Source: Chryseobacterium sp. ISL-6
GTDB taxonomy: Bacteria > Bacteroidota > Bacteroidia > Flavobacteriales > Weeksellaceae
Assembly (NCBI RefSeq): GCF_018613715.1
Contig: NZ_JAGGPT010000007.1
Coordinates: forward strand, 186,001 to 250,000
DNA: 64,000 nt
Direction of reading: 5' to 3'
The notes beneath the pieces are model-generated. The model was not told the origin of the DNA. It searched no databases and saw only the letters and a list, made by a program, of their open reading frames with translations. Below are positions 17,107-25,656 of this stretch, one piece after another. Within the stretch, counting starts at the first letter, position 1, and each line of letters opens with the position of its first letter. Position numbers and translations under genes: made by a program.

Positions 17107-18852
17107 TTATTCATTTAAAACCGGAATTTTCACATAACTGTCATTATACCATTTAATGACCAAAGGTATTGAAGCATCCTTTATCGTTTCAGTACTTACT
17201 TCTTTTCCAGTTCCATAATTAAGTTGAGAAAATGGATTTTTATTTACGTTGATGGTCACAACAATTCTGCTGCCTTTTTGAATCTGTTTGCTAATAAAAT
17301 GTGTATTGCTAAATTGTATTGACGTTTTTTCCTCGGGCTTAATTAAATTCCTTTTTGTAATATCTTTTGCATAACTGGCCCTACCTATATAATACGACAG
17401 ATGAAAATATTTACCTTCAGGGGTTAATTCATATAACGTTATTCCCAAATCCACATCTTTTTTATTAATAGCAATATTTAAAGCTCCTAAAAAAGAACCA
17501 TTGATGATCATTGACTTTTTTAGGGGATCACTCATAAAGACAAATCCATTACTTTTATTAATTTCATCTTTTTCGATAGGATCTGGATAGTATTCATCAT
17601 TAGTAGTATTTTCACGATCTGCATAATTTACAGTCTGAGATAAGTATGTATTTTTGTCAGACAATTTGGGATCGAGAAAATAACAATCATTCCGTTTTTG
17701 TCCTGAAAGATAAAATTGCAATATCTCATTATGCATACTTTCAAAAGAAGGTGCACTTCGCCATTCATTTGCTCCCATAACTTCATAATTGATCTTATTT
17801 TTGAGAATTTGAGGTTTTTTCCCTTTTTTCAAAATAAAATCAAACCATTCATATGTAATCTTCTTGATATCGACCAGAGATAGGCTGTCAACTTTATATC
17901 CGTTTACTATTTTTTCGCCGCCAGCTTGCGTTCCGTAATGACTGTACGGGCCAATTATTAAATAAGATGAGTTTCTTGGATTGTATTTATCCAATTCTTT
18001 GAGATAATAAAGACTTGAATTTTGCGAATCATTATAATAGCCGTCAAAAGCAAGAACAGGAATATTAATTTTCTTAAAATCTTCTTTGTAGGGTGCCATT
18101 TTTTGCCAGTAGACATCAAATTCCGGGTGTGAGATCCATCGTTGAAATGATCGGTTTGGCTGTCCATCAATACTGTCCATTTTATTATAAGCAACACCTG
18201 TTTCCCACCATTTAAACATCATTTTTCTAAAACGTTGTCTGTCATTACCTACTTCGTTATCCAGATATTTGTTATTTCCAACATAAAAAGCCCACTCATA
18301 GTTAGGATTTATGAAAATATTGTTTTCCATAGGAAGCCCCATTCCGGGTCTGTTTGCAACATAGGGAACAATAGTTTTAAGAGCCGGATGCAGTGTTTTA
18401 CAAGCAGCCCATTGGGTAAAACCATTGTAACTTCCACCATACATTCCTATACTTCCATTATTCCATTTTTGTTTACTTATCCAATCAATTACATCATATG
18501 TATCATTGGCATCAAACTCATATGGATAAATTTCACTTGTACTGAATCTTTTTCCGCGAGTATAAGCAATAACACCAATATAGCCTTTATCCGCAGCATC
18601 TTTCAAGCTTTGAAGATCTCCTCCTTTATCACGGACATATATTGTAAATTGAAAAATAACCGGAAGGGGCTGCGAAACTTCTTTTTTCTTTACTATCATT
18701 GCGGAAATTTCCGCTCCATCCCGTGTTTTTATCATCACGCTATCCTGAATATCATAAAGACTTTCTTTATCTTTTATACGGGTTTCTTTTGTTTGCTGAC
18801 TATAAAATATTCCAGATATACATAAGAAAAGAAAGAGCAGATATTTTAACAT
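17107..18852 (-). CDS. CocE/NonD-type S15 alpha/beta hydrolase
   Basis: A 581-residue exported enzyme (signal peptide MLKYLLFLFLCISGIFYSQ). It belongs to the X-Pro dipeptidyl-peptidase / cocaine esterase (S15) family. The alpha/beta hydrolase part holds GMYGGSYNGF with nucleophile Ser141, an acidic site at DGYYNDSQ (about 270-277) and GPYSHYG with His305. The C-terminal part from about 380 is the beta jelly-roll PepX_C domain, including ASYAKDITKRNLIKPEE and VVTINVNKNPF. Members act as glutaryl acylases, X-Pro peptidases, esterases or beta-lactam acylases; the substrate cannot be told from sequence. Monocistronic in appearance. Confidence 0.9.
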   Translation of the reverse strand: MLKYLLFLFLCISGIFYSQQTKETRIKDKESLYDIQDSVMIKTRDGAEISAMIVKKKEVSQPLPVIFQFTIYVRDKGGDLQSLKDAADKGYIGVIAYTRGKRFSTSEIYPYEFDANDTYDVIDWISKQKWNNGSIGMYGGSYNGFTQWAACKTLHPALKTIVPYVANRPGMGLPMENNIFINPNYEWAFYVGNNKYLDNEVGNDRQRFRKMMFKWWETGVAYNKMDSIDGQPNRSFQRWISHPEFDVYWQKMAPYKEDFKKINIPVLAFDGYYNDSQNSSLYYLKELDKYNPRNSSYLIIGPYSHYGTQAGGEKIVNGYKVDSLSLVDIKKITYEWFDFILKKGKKPQILKNKINYEVMGANEWRSAPSFESMHNEILQFYLSGQKRNDCYFLDPKLSDKNTYLSQTVNYADRENTTNDEYYPDPIEKDEINKSNGFVFMSDPLKKSMIINGSFLGALNIAINKKDVDLGITLYELTPEGKYFHLSYYIGRASYAKDITKRNLIKPEEKTSIQFSNTHFISKQIQKGSRIVVTINVNKNPFSQLNYGTGKEVSTETIKDASIPLVIKWYNDSYVKIPVLNE

Positions 18853-18937
18853 TTAAATTTTATTTGGAGGTTATTAAGTTAGATCTCTGTTTATGAAAAC
18901 AATTGAGAAATTCAAATCATTACATATTTTTATAAAA

Positions 18938-18967
18938 AAAGAAGCCATTCATAAGAATGGCTTCTTT
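18938..18967 (-). terminator. Terminator after the 137-residue secreted-protein gene
   Basis: Arms AAAGAAGCCATTC and complement enclose a 4-nt loop directly beyond the stop, with a T-run on the minus strand. The AGCCATTC core recurs in the next terminator at 19466-19488. Confidence 0.85.
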
Positions 18968-18969
18968 AT

Positions 18970-19383
18970 CTATTGGTAGATTACGACATCATCTTTTTTA
19001 ATTTGATAGCCTTTTTTCTTGTAGGGAACTAAAACATAACTTTCTTTAATATAGCTTCCGCTTTTCCAGATTTTACCTTTTCCTTCTTTTGTAAGGATGA
19101 TACTTTTCGCATTTCCATTTGGAATGAAAATCTCAGCTCGTTTCATATCTTTACTAAAAATAACAGCTGTCATTGTGGAGTAACTTTTATCTGAGCTTAC
19201 TTCATTTAATTTGATTTTCTGTTCGAAAACTCTTACACAATCATTCTTGATTTGTGAATAGGTATAACCTGCAGAACCGATACAGCCATGCACATCTCTG
19301 TCACCTCCCAAAACGGGCTTTTTTTGTTGTGCAAAAACTAAAGAACCTAGGAACATCGCGCTGAATAAAATTGTTTTTTTCAT
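18970..19383 (-). CDS. Small secreted protein with a conserved-looking Cys pair motif
   Basis: A 137-residue protein with signal peptide MKKTILFSAMFLGSLVFAQ. Just after the cleavage site comes DVHGCIGSAGYTYSQIKNDC followed by VRVFE. I recall this HGC-x-x-SAGY-x(8)-C-x-R arrangement from small uncharacterised bacterial exported proteins; the two cysteines are probably disulfide-linked. The rest is beta-rich and basic. No enzyme motif is seen. It has its own -7 element (19424-19431) and terminator, so it is expressed alone. Function unknown. Confidence 0.7.
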   Translation of the reverse strand: MKKTILFSAMFLGSLVFAQQKKPVLGGDRDVHGCIGSAGYTYSQIKNDCVRVFEQKIKLNEVSSDKSYSTMTAVIFSKDMKRAEIFIPNGNAKSIILTKEGKGKIWKSGSYIKESYVLVPYKKKGYQIKKDDVVIYQ

Positions 19384-19423
19384 ATTTTAATTATTAATGT
19401 TTTTCATTTGCTAAAAAGTGTGC

Positions 19424-19431
19424 CAAAAATA
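19424..19431 (-). promoter_or_regulatory. -7 promoter element of the 137-residue secreted-protein gene
   Basis: The minus strand reads TATTTTTG, matching TAnnTTTG, 41 bp upstream of the ATG at 19383. Confidence 0.45.
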
Positions 19432-19465
19432 TGGTATTAGTTAATTTAATTGTAAGATACAAAAA

Positions 19466-19488
19466 AAGCCATTCAAAATGAATGGCTT
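19466..19488 (-). terminator. bglX terminator
   Basis: AAGCCATTC and GAATGGCTT arms with a 5-nt loop lie 10 bp beyond the stop, and a T-run follows on the minus strand. Confidence 0.85.
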
Positions 19489-19497
19489 ATAATAATA

Positions 19498-21828
19498 TTA
19501 TTTACTCCAATTAATTTTTGAATGTTTTACATCCTCTGAATTGGTTCCGATCATCAAATCAAACTCTCCCGGTTCCCAATCATACTTCAGATCTCCATTG
19601 TAGAATTTCAGATTTTCAGGTGTAATATCGAAAGTAACTTTCTTAGACTCTCCTTTTTTCAGGAAAACCTTCTGAAATCCTTTCAATTCTTTTACCGGTC
19701 TGGTAATGCTTCCTACCATATCCCTGATATACAACTGTACAACTTCTGCTCCATCATAATTTCCAGCGTTTGTTACCGTAACAGAAGCCTGAACAGTCTG
19801 GTTTCCTTTTGGATTGGAATTAGAAACACTAAGATCAGAATAATTGAATTTTGTATAACTCAAACCATAACCAAACGGATATAGAGGGGTATTACACTCG
19901 TCCATATAATTGGAACGGAATCTTTGATATTCACATTTATCTACAAGATCCTGACTTAACGGGCGACCTGTATTTTTAGCGTTATAATAAATTGGAACCT
20001 GACCGAGACTTCTTGGGAAGGTCATTGGTAATTTCCCTGAAGGGTTTACTTTTCCGAACAGAACATCTGAAATTGCATTTCCTGCTTCTGAACCTGAAAA
20101 CCAAACATTCAAAATAGCGTCGGGAGTATCTTTCACATTCGTTAGTGCCAAAGGACGTCCCGTGAAAAGAACCATTGCTATTGGCTTTCCAGTTTTCTTT
20201 AATTCATTTAGTAAGTCAACCTGAGATTGAGGGATCGTAATTTCAGTTCTTGAAGAAGATTCTCCACTCATTTCAGCAGATTCTCCAATGGCTAAAACAA
20301 TAACATCAGCTTTATTAGCAACATCTACCGCTTCCTTTAAAAGAACTTCTTTTGAACGCGCATCTCTATCGGTTTTCTTTCCATGCGCTGCATAGATATC
20401 TTCTAATTTAGCATTATAATCGATATTTGCTCCTTTAGCAGAAATAAATTTCACTTCTTTTCCAAAATTATCCTGAAGGCCTTTCATTAATGCAACTGAC
20501 TGATCATGTTTTGCAGCAACACTCCATGTTCCTGCCATATTCAATGAGTTATTTACCAATGGTCCTATTACAGCTACAGTTCCTGATTTTTTCAAAGGAA
20601 GAACCTGATTGTCGTTTTTCATCAACACCATCGACTGAGCTGCTGCATTTCTGGCAATGGTGCGGTTTTCAAGATTATAAACCTCTTTTGCTGCTAATTT
20701 TGCATCACCATAACGATAAGGATCATCAAACAGTCCCAGATCATATTTAGCTTCAAGAATTCTTTTGGCAGCCATATCTATCTCAGCCTGAGTAATCTTT
20801 CCTTCTGATAAAGATTTTTTTAAAGTCGTTAAAAAACCTTCACCTACCATATCCATATCCACTCCAGCTTTTAATGCTAAAGCAGAAACTTGCTGCAGAT
20901 CTCCCATTCCGTGATCTACCATTTCATTGATTCCTGTATAATCGGTTACTACAAAACCTTTGAAGTTCCAGGTTTTTCTTAAAACATCGGTCTGAAGCCA
21001 TTTATTTCCGGTTGCAGGAACTCCATCAACTTCATTGAAAGAAGCCATTACCGAAGCTACCCCGGCATCAACAGCAGCTTTATAAGGTGGAAAATATTCA
21101 TTGAACATTCTCACATGGCTCATATCCACCGTGTTATAATCTCTCCCTGATTCTCCTGCTCCGTATAATGCAAAATGTTTTACACAAGCTAAAATAGTAT
21201 TTCCAACAGAAAGATCCTTGCCCTGATATCCATAGACCATATTTTTTGCGATCTCACTTCCTAAATAAGGATCTTCTCCTGAACCTTCAGAAACTCTTCC
21301 CCATCTTGGTTCCCTGGAGATATCCACCATTGGCGAAAAAGTCCAGTTGATCCCATCAGAAGATGCTTCTCTCGCTGCTACTCTTGCAGATTGCTGAACT
21401 AAATTCATATCCCATGAAGCAGCCAATCCTAAAGGAATGGGAAAAGTAGTTTCATAACCGTGGATCACATCCATCCCGAAGATCAATGGAATTTTCAAAC
21501 GGCTTTTTTCTACAGCCACTTTCTGAACTGCCCGAATTTTATCCGCTCCTTTTATATTGAATAGTCCGCCGACTAAACCTTGTTCTACTTTTTTACCTAT
21601 ATCAGAACTTTGCGCCAGCCCCGTGGTAAAGTCTCCTGAGCTTGGTAAATTAAGCTGTCCTATTTTTTCATCTAAAGTCATTTTTGACAAAAGCTGATCG
21701 ACAAAAGCTTTTTTCTTCGTCTGATATTGAGCCGTTTGATAGGATTGAACAGGCTTTGTTACCATTTCCTGAGCCGAAAACACCGGTGAAAGTGCTAAAA
21801 TCGCTATTACAATTAACTTTTTACTCAT
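19498..21828 (-). CDS. bglX: Periplasmic beta-glucosidase, glycoside hydrolase family 3
   Basis: A 776-residue exported GH3 enzyme (signal peptide MSKKLIVIAILALSPVFSAQ). The GH3 N-terminal barrel spans about 50-370, with KHFALYGAGESGRDYN and GFVVTDYTGI carrying the nucleophile Asp296. The GH3 C-terminal domain spans about 405-620 (GESAEMSGESSSR), and a fibronectin III-like domain runs about 680-760. It releases glucose from the non-reducing ends of beta-gluco-oligosaccharides in the periplasm. It lies downstream of an esterase, a PF10091 enzyme and a SusC/SusD pair on the same strand, so it is the terminal sugar-releasing enzyme of that locus. A 159-bp gap upstream leaves room for its own promoter. 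Confidence 0.93.
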   Translation of the reverse strand: MSKKLIVIAILALSPVFSAQEMVTKPVQSYQTAQYQTKKKAFVDQLLSKMTLDEKIGQLNLPSSGDFTTGLAQSSDIGKKVEQGLVGGLFNIKGADKIRAVQKVAVEKSRLKIPLIFGMDVIHGYETTFPIPLGLAASWDMNLVQQSARVAAREASSDGINWTFSPMVDISREPRWGRVSEGSGEDPYLGSEIAKNMVYGYQGKDLSVGNTILACVKHFALYGAGESGRDYNTVDMSHVRMFNEYFPPYKAAVDAGVASVMASFNEVDGVPATGNKWLQTDVLRKTWNFKGFVVTDYTGINEMVDHGMGDLQQVSALALKAGVDMDMVGEGFLTTLKKSLSEGKITQAEIDMAAKRILEAKYDLGLFDDPYRYGDAKLAAKEVYNLENRTIARNAAAQSMVLMKNDNQVLPLKKSGTVAVIGPLVNNSLNMAGTWSVAAKHDQSVALMKGLQDNFGKEVKFISAKGANIDYNAKLEDIYAAHGKKTDRDARSKEVLLKEAVDVANKADVIVLAIGESAEMSGESSSRTEITIPQSQVDLLNELKKTGKPIAMVLFTGRPLALTNVKDTPDAILNVWFSGSEAGNAISDVLFGKVNPSGKLPMTFPRSLGQVPIYYNAKNTGRPLSQDLVDKCEYQRFRSNYMDECNTPLYPFGYGLSYTKFNYSDLSVSNSNPKGNQTVQASVTVTNAGNYDGAEVVQLYIRDMVGSITRPVKELKGFQKVFLKKGESKKVTFDITPENLKFYNGDLKYDWEPGEFDLMIGTNSEDVKHSKINWSK

Positions 21829-21987
21829 TTTATCTTCATTTTTTATTGTATTCGTGAATTCTAGATTTCATCAATCTATCTTCTTAAATTATCGTTCTAA
21901 TTTTATTATTTTACAGTTAAAGGCAGAGACGTATTTTTCTAACAATCTTTACGCTTTTAAGATGAGAGTACTCTTTTACTAAAGCTT

Positions 21988-22692
21988 TTAATTTCTCTTC
22001 TTGGATAACATCCATTCATATAACTTAGGATCTGAATAGGTAGAATCCCAGGAGTTATGATTGTCATTAGGGAAAATAATCAATTCAGCAGTTGGATTTA
22101 CCGGATGTAGTTTCTGATAAAACCTAAAAGCATTTTCCGGTAAAACGATATCATCCATTCCACCATGAAAAATTTTCATATTAAGATCTTTATACTGATT
22201 GATATTTGCTGTCATTATTTGGTCTGTTGGCGCACAGACAGGAACTACCGCAGCAAACATTTCAGGATGTTCCATAGCCAGTTTCAGAGTTCCCCAGCCT
22301 CCCAATGAAAGACCTGTAAGGTAAATTCTGGAAGCATCAATTTTATATTTCCTTTGAATCTCTTTAATCAGGTTGTAAATAGTTACTGTATCCCACCAAC
22401 TGTCAGCCGGACATTGAGGCGCTAAAATAGCCACAGGTTCCTTTATCAGATTTTTATACGTAAAGGGACTGTGGGCTTTTACCATTTCCAGATCAGTCCC
22501 CCTTTCTCCGGATCCGTGAAGAAAGACAATCAAAGGAATATTGCCTTTTACTTTTTGAGGATAGTCTAAAATATAAGATACCTTTTCAGCTCTTTTAAAT
22601 TCTTTATTGAGCTCAGCCTTTATTTCCTGGGCACTCAAATTCAGTGAAAAGGGTAAAAGTAAAAAAAGCAGTTGGTGTAGTTTAAATTTCAT
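21988..22692 (-). CDS. Secreted alpha/beta hydrolase (esterase, phospholipase/carboxylesterase type)
   Basis: A 234-residue protein with a signal peptide (MKFKLHQLLFLLLPFSLNLSAQ). The fold is a compact alpha/beta hydrolase: HGSGERGTD forms the oxyanion region, GLSLGGWG the nucleophile elbow with Ser129, HGGMDDIV the acidic turn (Asp180/181), and NDNHNSW the catalytic His212. It resembles esterases of the CE1/dienelactone-hydrolase group often found in polysaccharide loci, where they remove acyl or phenolic esters. Its place between the PF10091 gene and the GH3 gene suggests it trims substituents from the same glycan; that is inference. Confidence 0.85.
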   Translation of the reverse strand: MKFKLHQLLFLLLPFSLNLSAQEIKAELNKEFKRAEKVSYILDYPQKVKGNIPLIVFLHGSGERGTDLEMVKAHSPFTYKNLIKEPVAILAPQCPADSWWDTVTIYNLIKEIQRKYKIDASRIYLTGLSLGGWGTLKLAMEHPEMFAAVVPVCAPTDQIMTANINQYKDLNMKIFHGGMDDIVLPENAFRFYQKLHPVNPTAELIIFPNDNHNSWDSTYSDPKLYEWMLSKKRN

Positions 22693-22770
22693 ATAATATT
22701 TCCTATTTTGATTAAAGTCAAATGTATTAATTCATTTTTTTAATAAAAATTTCCATGATGAAAATAACAT

Positions 22771-24153
22771 TTATTTAATCCCATATTTTGTAGATTGGAA
22801 GCTTAATTTTTTAAGTCCTTGTTGAATTTCCGGAGCATTCATAAATAATTTCCATAAAAATCCAGTTCTGTAGTTTTCTATCATTGGAGCAATTGTTCCC
22901 TGATCTATTGCTAAATATCTTGGTGTAAACCAATTGTTATAATTGATCGATGTTGCATCATAAGGCCCTGCTGATCCTACAAATTCAGGTTTTCGCGTAT
23001 AGATGAATTTCAAGAAATCCATTGATTCTTTCGGTGAATAAGGAAAACTACTCAATGCGGCTGTTGGAGAAATTATTCCATGATCATTCTGAGGAAAATG
23101 AGCATTATACCCTGTACTTCCATCTTCATTTCTGGAATAGCTCGCTGTAAGTCCCCAATAATCTGGACCATATCCTTTCCATTGTTTTGGATTTTCAACA
23201 CAGTATTTATAGTCGATAAGAACCTGGTTTTTATTTAGATCAAAATAGTTTTTAATCAATTTATCAGACAAACCTCTCGGATCTAATCCGATATATGAAT
23301 AATGTGCCCAGAACAAAGGTCCACCATATTCTTCCGCATAATTGTGCTTTACGTACATTGGAAGCCCATACTTCGTTTTGTCCGAAAGGAAAGTTCCATT
23401 TCTTGTCCATCCTTTATAATAGGTTTCGGCATCAATAGAATAAGTGGGTGATGAAGCAGCTAAGATATAAGTGATCATACACTCGTTATAGCCTTCCAGT
23501 GGAAAATTCATTTCCCATTGATACTCCGGTGACCAGTGCCAGTACAATACTTTTTCACCACCTTTGGTATACCAGTTCCATTGAATTCCTTTCCATAACT
23601 CATCGCATTTCTTAGCCAGTGCTTTTTCTTCGGCATTTCCGTTTTTAAAGTATTCACGAACCATTAAAATTCCTGAAGTTAAAAACGCTGTTTCTACTAA
23701 ATCTCCACCATTATCCTTTTTACCGAAAGGAACAGTCTTTCCAGTTTCTCCATTGATCCAATGCGCCCAAGCTCCTTTATAACGATCAGCTTTTGCTAAA
23801 AAATCCATCATATTGGAAAGTCTTTTTACCGCTTCTTTTCGTGGAACAAAACCCCTTTCCACTCCGACTAATATAGTAGCTAAACCAAATCCTGATCCAC
23901 CTGTAGTCACTACATGTTTATCATGATCCGGGTAGATATCGTCTTCATGGTAGCGCTCCCTTCCCAACATAGAATGTGGTTCTGCATACTCCCAAAAATA
24001 CTTTAAAGCATCTTTCTGAACTTTATCCATCAGCTGCTCATCCGTAATATTACTTTTTACTGCTTCTTTTTTAACAAGTTCTTTATTCTGAACCTGAGCA
24101 TTACAGGAAAAAAATGATGCAACTGCAAGAATAGAAATAATTCCTAACTTCAT
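22771..24153 (-). CDS. PF10091 glucoamylase-family lipoprotein (GH144-like)
   Basis: A 460-residue lipoprotein; the signal peptide ends in SFFSCN. The mature protein is an (alpha/alpha)6-barrel of the family historically named putative glucoamylase: YFWEYAEPHSMLGRERYH, TGGSGFGLATILVG, WHWSPEYQWEMNFPLEGYNE and GLTASYSRN. Characterised relatives (GH144, from Chitinophaga) are endo-beta-1,2-glucanases, not starch enzymes. Its neighbours are SusC/SusD upstream and an esterase and GH3 beta-glucosidase downstream, so it is the likely backbone-cutting enzyme, anchored in the periplasm or on the surface. A terminator-like hairpin separates it from susD, which may lower enzyme levels relative to the transporter. 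Confidence 0.85.
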   Translation of the reverse strand: MKLGIISILAVASFFSCNAQVQNKELVKKEAVKSNITDEQLMDKVQKDALKYFWEYAEPHSMLGRERYHEDDIYPDHDKHVVTTGGSGFGLATILVGVERGFVPRKEAVKRLSNMMDFLAKADRYKGAWAHWINGETGKTVPFGKKDNGGDLVETAFLTSGILMVREYFKNGNAEEKALAKKCDELWKGIQWNWYTKGGEKVLYWHWSPEYQWEMNFPLEGYNECMITYILAASSPTYSIDAETYYKGWTRNGTFLSDKTKYGLPMYVKHNYAEEYGGPLFWAHYSYIGLDPRGLSDKLIKNYFDLNKNQVLIDYKYCVENPKQWKGYGPDYWGLTASYSRNEDGSTGYNAHFPQNDHGIISPTAALSSFPYSPKESMDFLKFIYTRKPEFVGSAGPYDATSINYNNWFTPRYLAIDQGTIAPMIENYRTGFLWKLFMNAPEIQQGLKKLSFQSTKYGIK

Positions 24154-24183
24154 AAAATATACATTTTCATAGGATTAATTAAA

Positions 24184-24213
24184 AAAATAGCCAAAGTCAC
24201 CTTTGGCTATTTT
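24184..24213 (-). terminator. Hairpin between susD and the glucoamylase-family gene
   Basis: A 13-bp perfect stem (AAAATAGCCAAAG and complement) with a 4-nt loop begins 14 bp after the susD stop, followed on the minus strand by a seven-T run. Because the next gene starts only 31 bp further, it may act as partial attenuation within the locus. Confidence 0.8.
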
Positions 24214-24226
24214 ATATAATAATAGA

Positions 24227-25645
24227 TTAATAACCTGGATTTTGAGTAAAGGCTCCATGGCTTTGATCCATTGCATCTAAAGGGATAGGAAATACTTCAT
24301 TTTTCCCTGCTTTAAATCCATAAGGTGCTAAAACTGTAGCAGCCTGTCCTGTTCTCACTAAGTCAACAAATCGGTCTCCTTCTAATGCCAGCTCTACTCT
24401 TCTTTCATGCCAGATCGCCGTTCTTAATGCAACCTGACCTGATGCAGTAGTTCCTGGTAAAGAAGCTCTTGTTCTTACCTTATTAAGATTTGTAGTTGCC
24501 GTAGCGGTATTACCCAACTCATTCGCTGCTTCTGCGTTGATCAATAGTATTTCAGCAAATCTTAATATTCTGATATTCTGAATAGATCCGTACCCACAAG
24601 CATTATTGTTTAAAGCTTTAGGAACATATACTTTTTGATTGTAGGTTGTAACTGATAATGGATCTCCCATAGCAATTAAATCTCCTTCCGGTGTCGTTTC
24701 ACCATTTCTAAGTATCGTCAGTTCTTTTCTAATATCACCTGCTTCAAAGGCATTTTCAAGTGCATTGGAAGGTGTAAAAAAGCCCCATCCAAATTGATCT
24801 CTAACCCCTTGAACTTCTGCATATTGACTTCCGCCGTACTGAGATGAACAACCACAATTTACTTCAAACACAGATTCTTTACCAAACTCACCTGCAGGCC
24901 TGAATAAATGGTTAAAATCCGGGTCCAGGTCATAACCCATAGCAATTACCTGGTTAGAAGTTTCATATGCTTTTTGCCAGTCTTTTTTATAAAGATAGAC
25001 CTTAGAAAGCAATCCTAATGCAGCTCCTTTAGTTACTCTTCCAAGATCTGAAGCAGGATACGTTTGAGGAAGAACTTCTGCCGCCGCAGTAAGATCAGAA
25101 ATAATAAAATTATAAACTTCTTCTACCGAATTTCTTGGTTTCTCATATACAGTCTCCACTTTATCATATATTGGTACACCCCCATAAATTCTAACTAAAT
25201 TAAAATAGAAATATGCTCTTAACATTTTAGCTTCAGCAATCAATCTATTTTTTAAAGTAGTGTCCATTGGTATTGCAGGGACATTCGTGATTACCTGATT
25301 TGTTCTGTTCACTGCCTGCCATTGTCCGATCCAATATCCTCTTACACCTTCATCACTCACTGTATAGGTAAAATTATCATATACATTAATGAAAGATGAA
25401 TCTCCAGGATTAGAACCTTTTAATACATCATCTGCCGGAACTCCGAAAACAAACTGATAAGGAAAAGCAGAATTTTCCCAGCTTCTTAGAAAACTGTAAA
25501 TAGCACTGGTTGCTTGTAAAGCATCATCTTGAGTCTTAAAAAATGATGACGCATCATTTACACCTTCCTGTTTTATGTCTAGATAATCGTCTTTACAGCT
25601 TATAACAAGTGAAAATAAAGCGATTGATAAAAATATCTTTTTCAT
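24227..25645 (-). CDS. SusD/RagB family glycan-binding lipoprotein
   Basis: A 472-residue outer-membrane lipoprotein (signal ending SLVISC, then KDDYLDIKQEG). It has the usual SusD layout: TPR-like N-terminal helices (about 60-240, including AEAKMLRAYFYFNLVRIYGG) and a ligand-binding C-terminal region ending in WHERRVELALEGDRFVDLVR and QNPGY, the standard RagB/SusD tail. It caps the SusC barrel and captures oligosaccharide at the cell surface. The start is 11 bp after the susC stop, so the pair is one transcript. Confidence 0.96.
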   Translation of the reverse strand: MKKIFLSIALFSLVISCKDDYLDIKQEGVNDASSFFKTQDDALQATSAIYSFLRSWENSAFPYQFVFGVPADDVLKGSNPGDSSFINVYDNFTYTVSDEGVRGYWIGQWQAVNRTNQVITNVPAIPMDTTLKNRLIAEAKMLRAYFYFNLVRIYGGVPIYDKVETVYEKPRNSVEEVYNFIISDLTAAAEVLPQTYPASDLGRVTKGAALGLLSKVYLYKKDWQKAYETSNQVIAMGYDLDPDFNHLFRPAGEFGKESVFEVNCGCSSQYGGSQYAEVQGVRDQFGWGFFTPSNALENAFEAGDIRKELTILRNGETTPEGDLIAMGDPLSVTTYNQKVYVPKALNNNACGYGSIQNIRILRFAEILLINAEAANELGNTATATTNLNKVRTRASLPGTTASGQVALRTAIWHERRVELALEGDRFVDLVRTGQAATVLAPYGFKAGKNEVFPIPLDAMDQSHGAFTQNPGY

Positions 25646-25656
25646 AATGTTTCTTA

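Noticed and set aside
18235..18825. A 196-codon open frame on the plus strand
   Set aside because: It lies wholly opposite the well-supported S15 hydrolase gene and its translation is a low-complexity Ile/Phe/Ser/Thr mix with no motif or plausible start signal.
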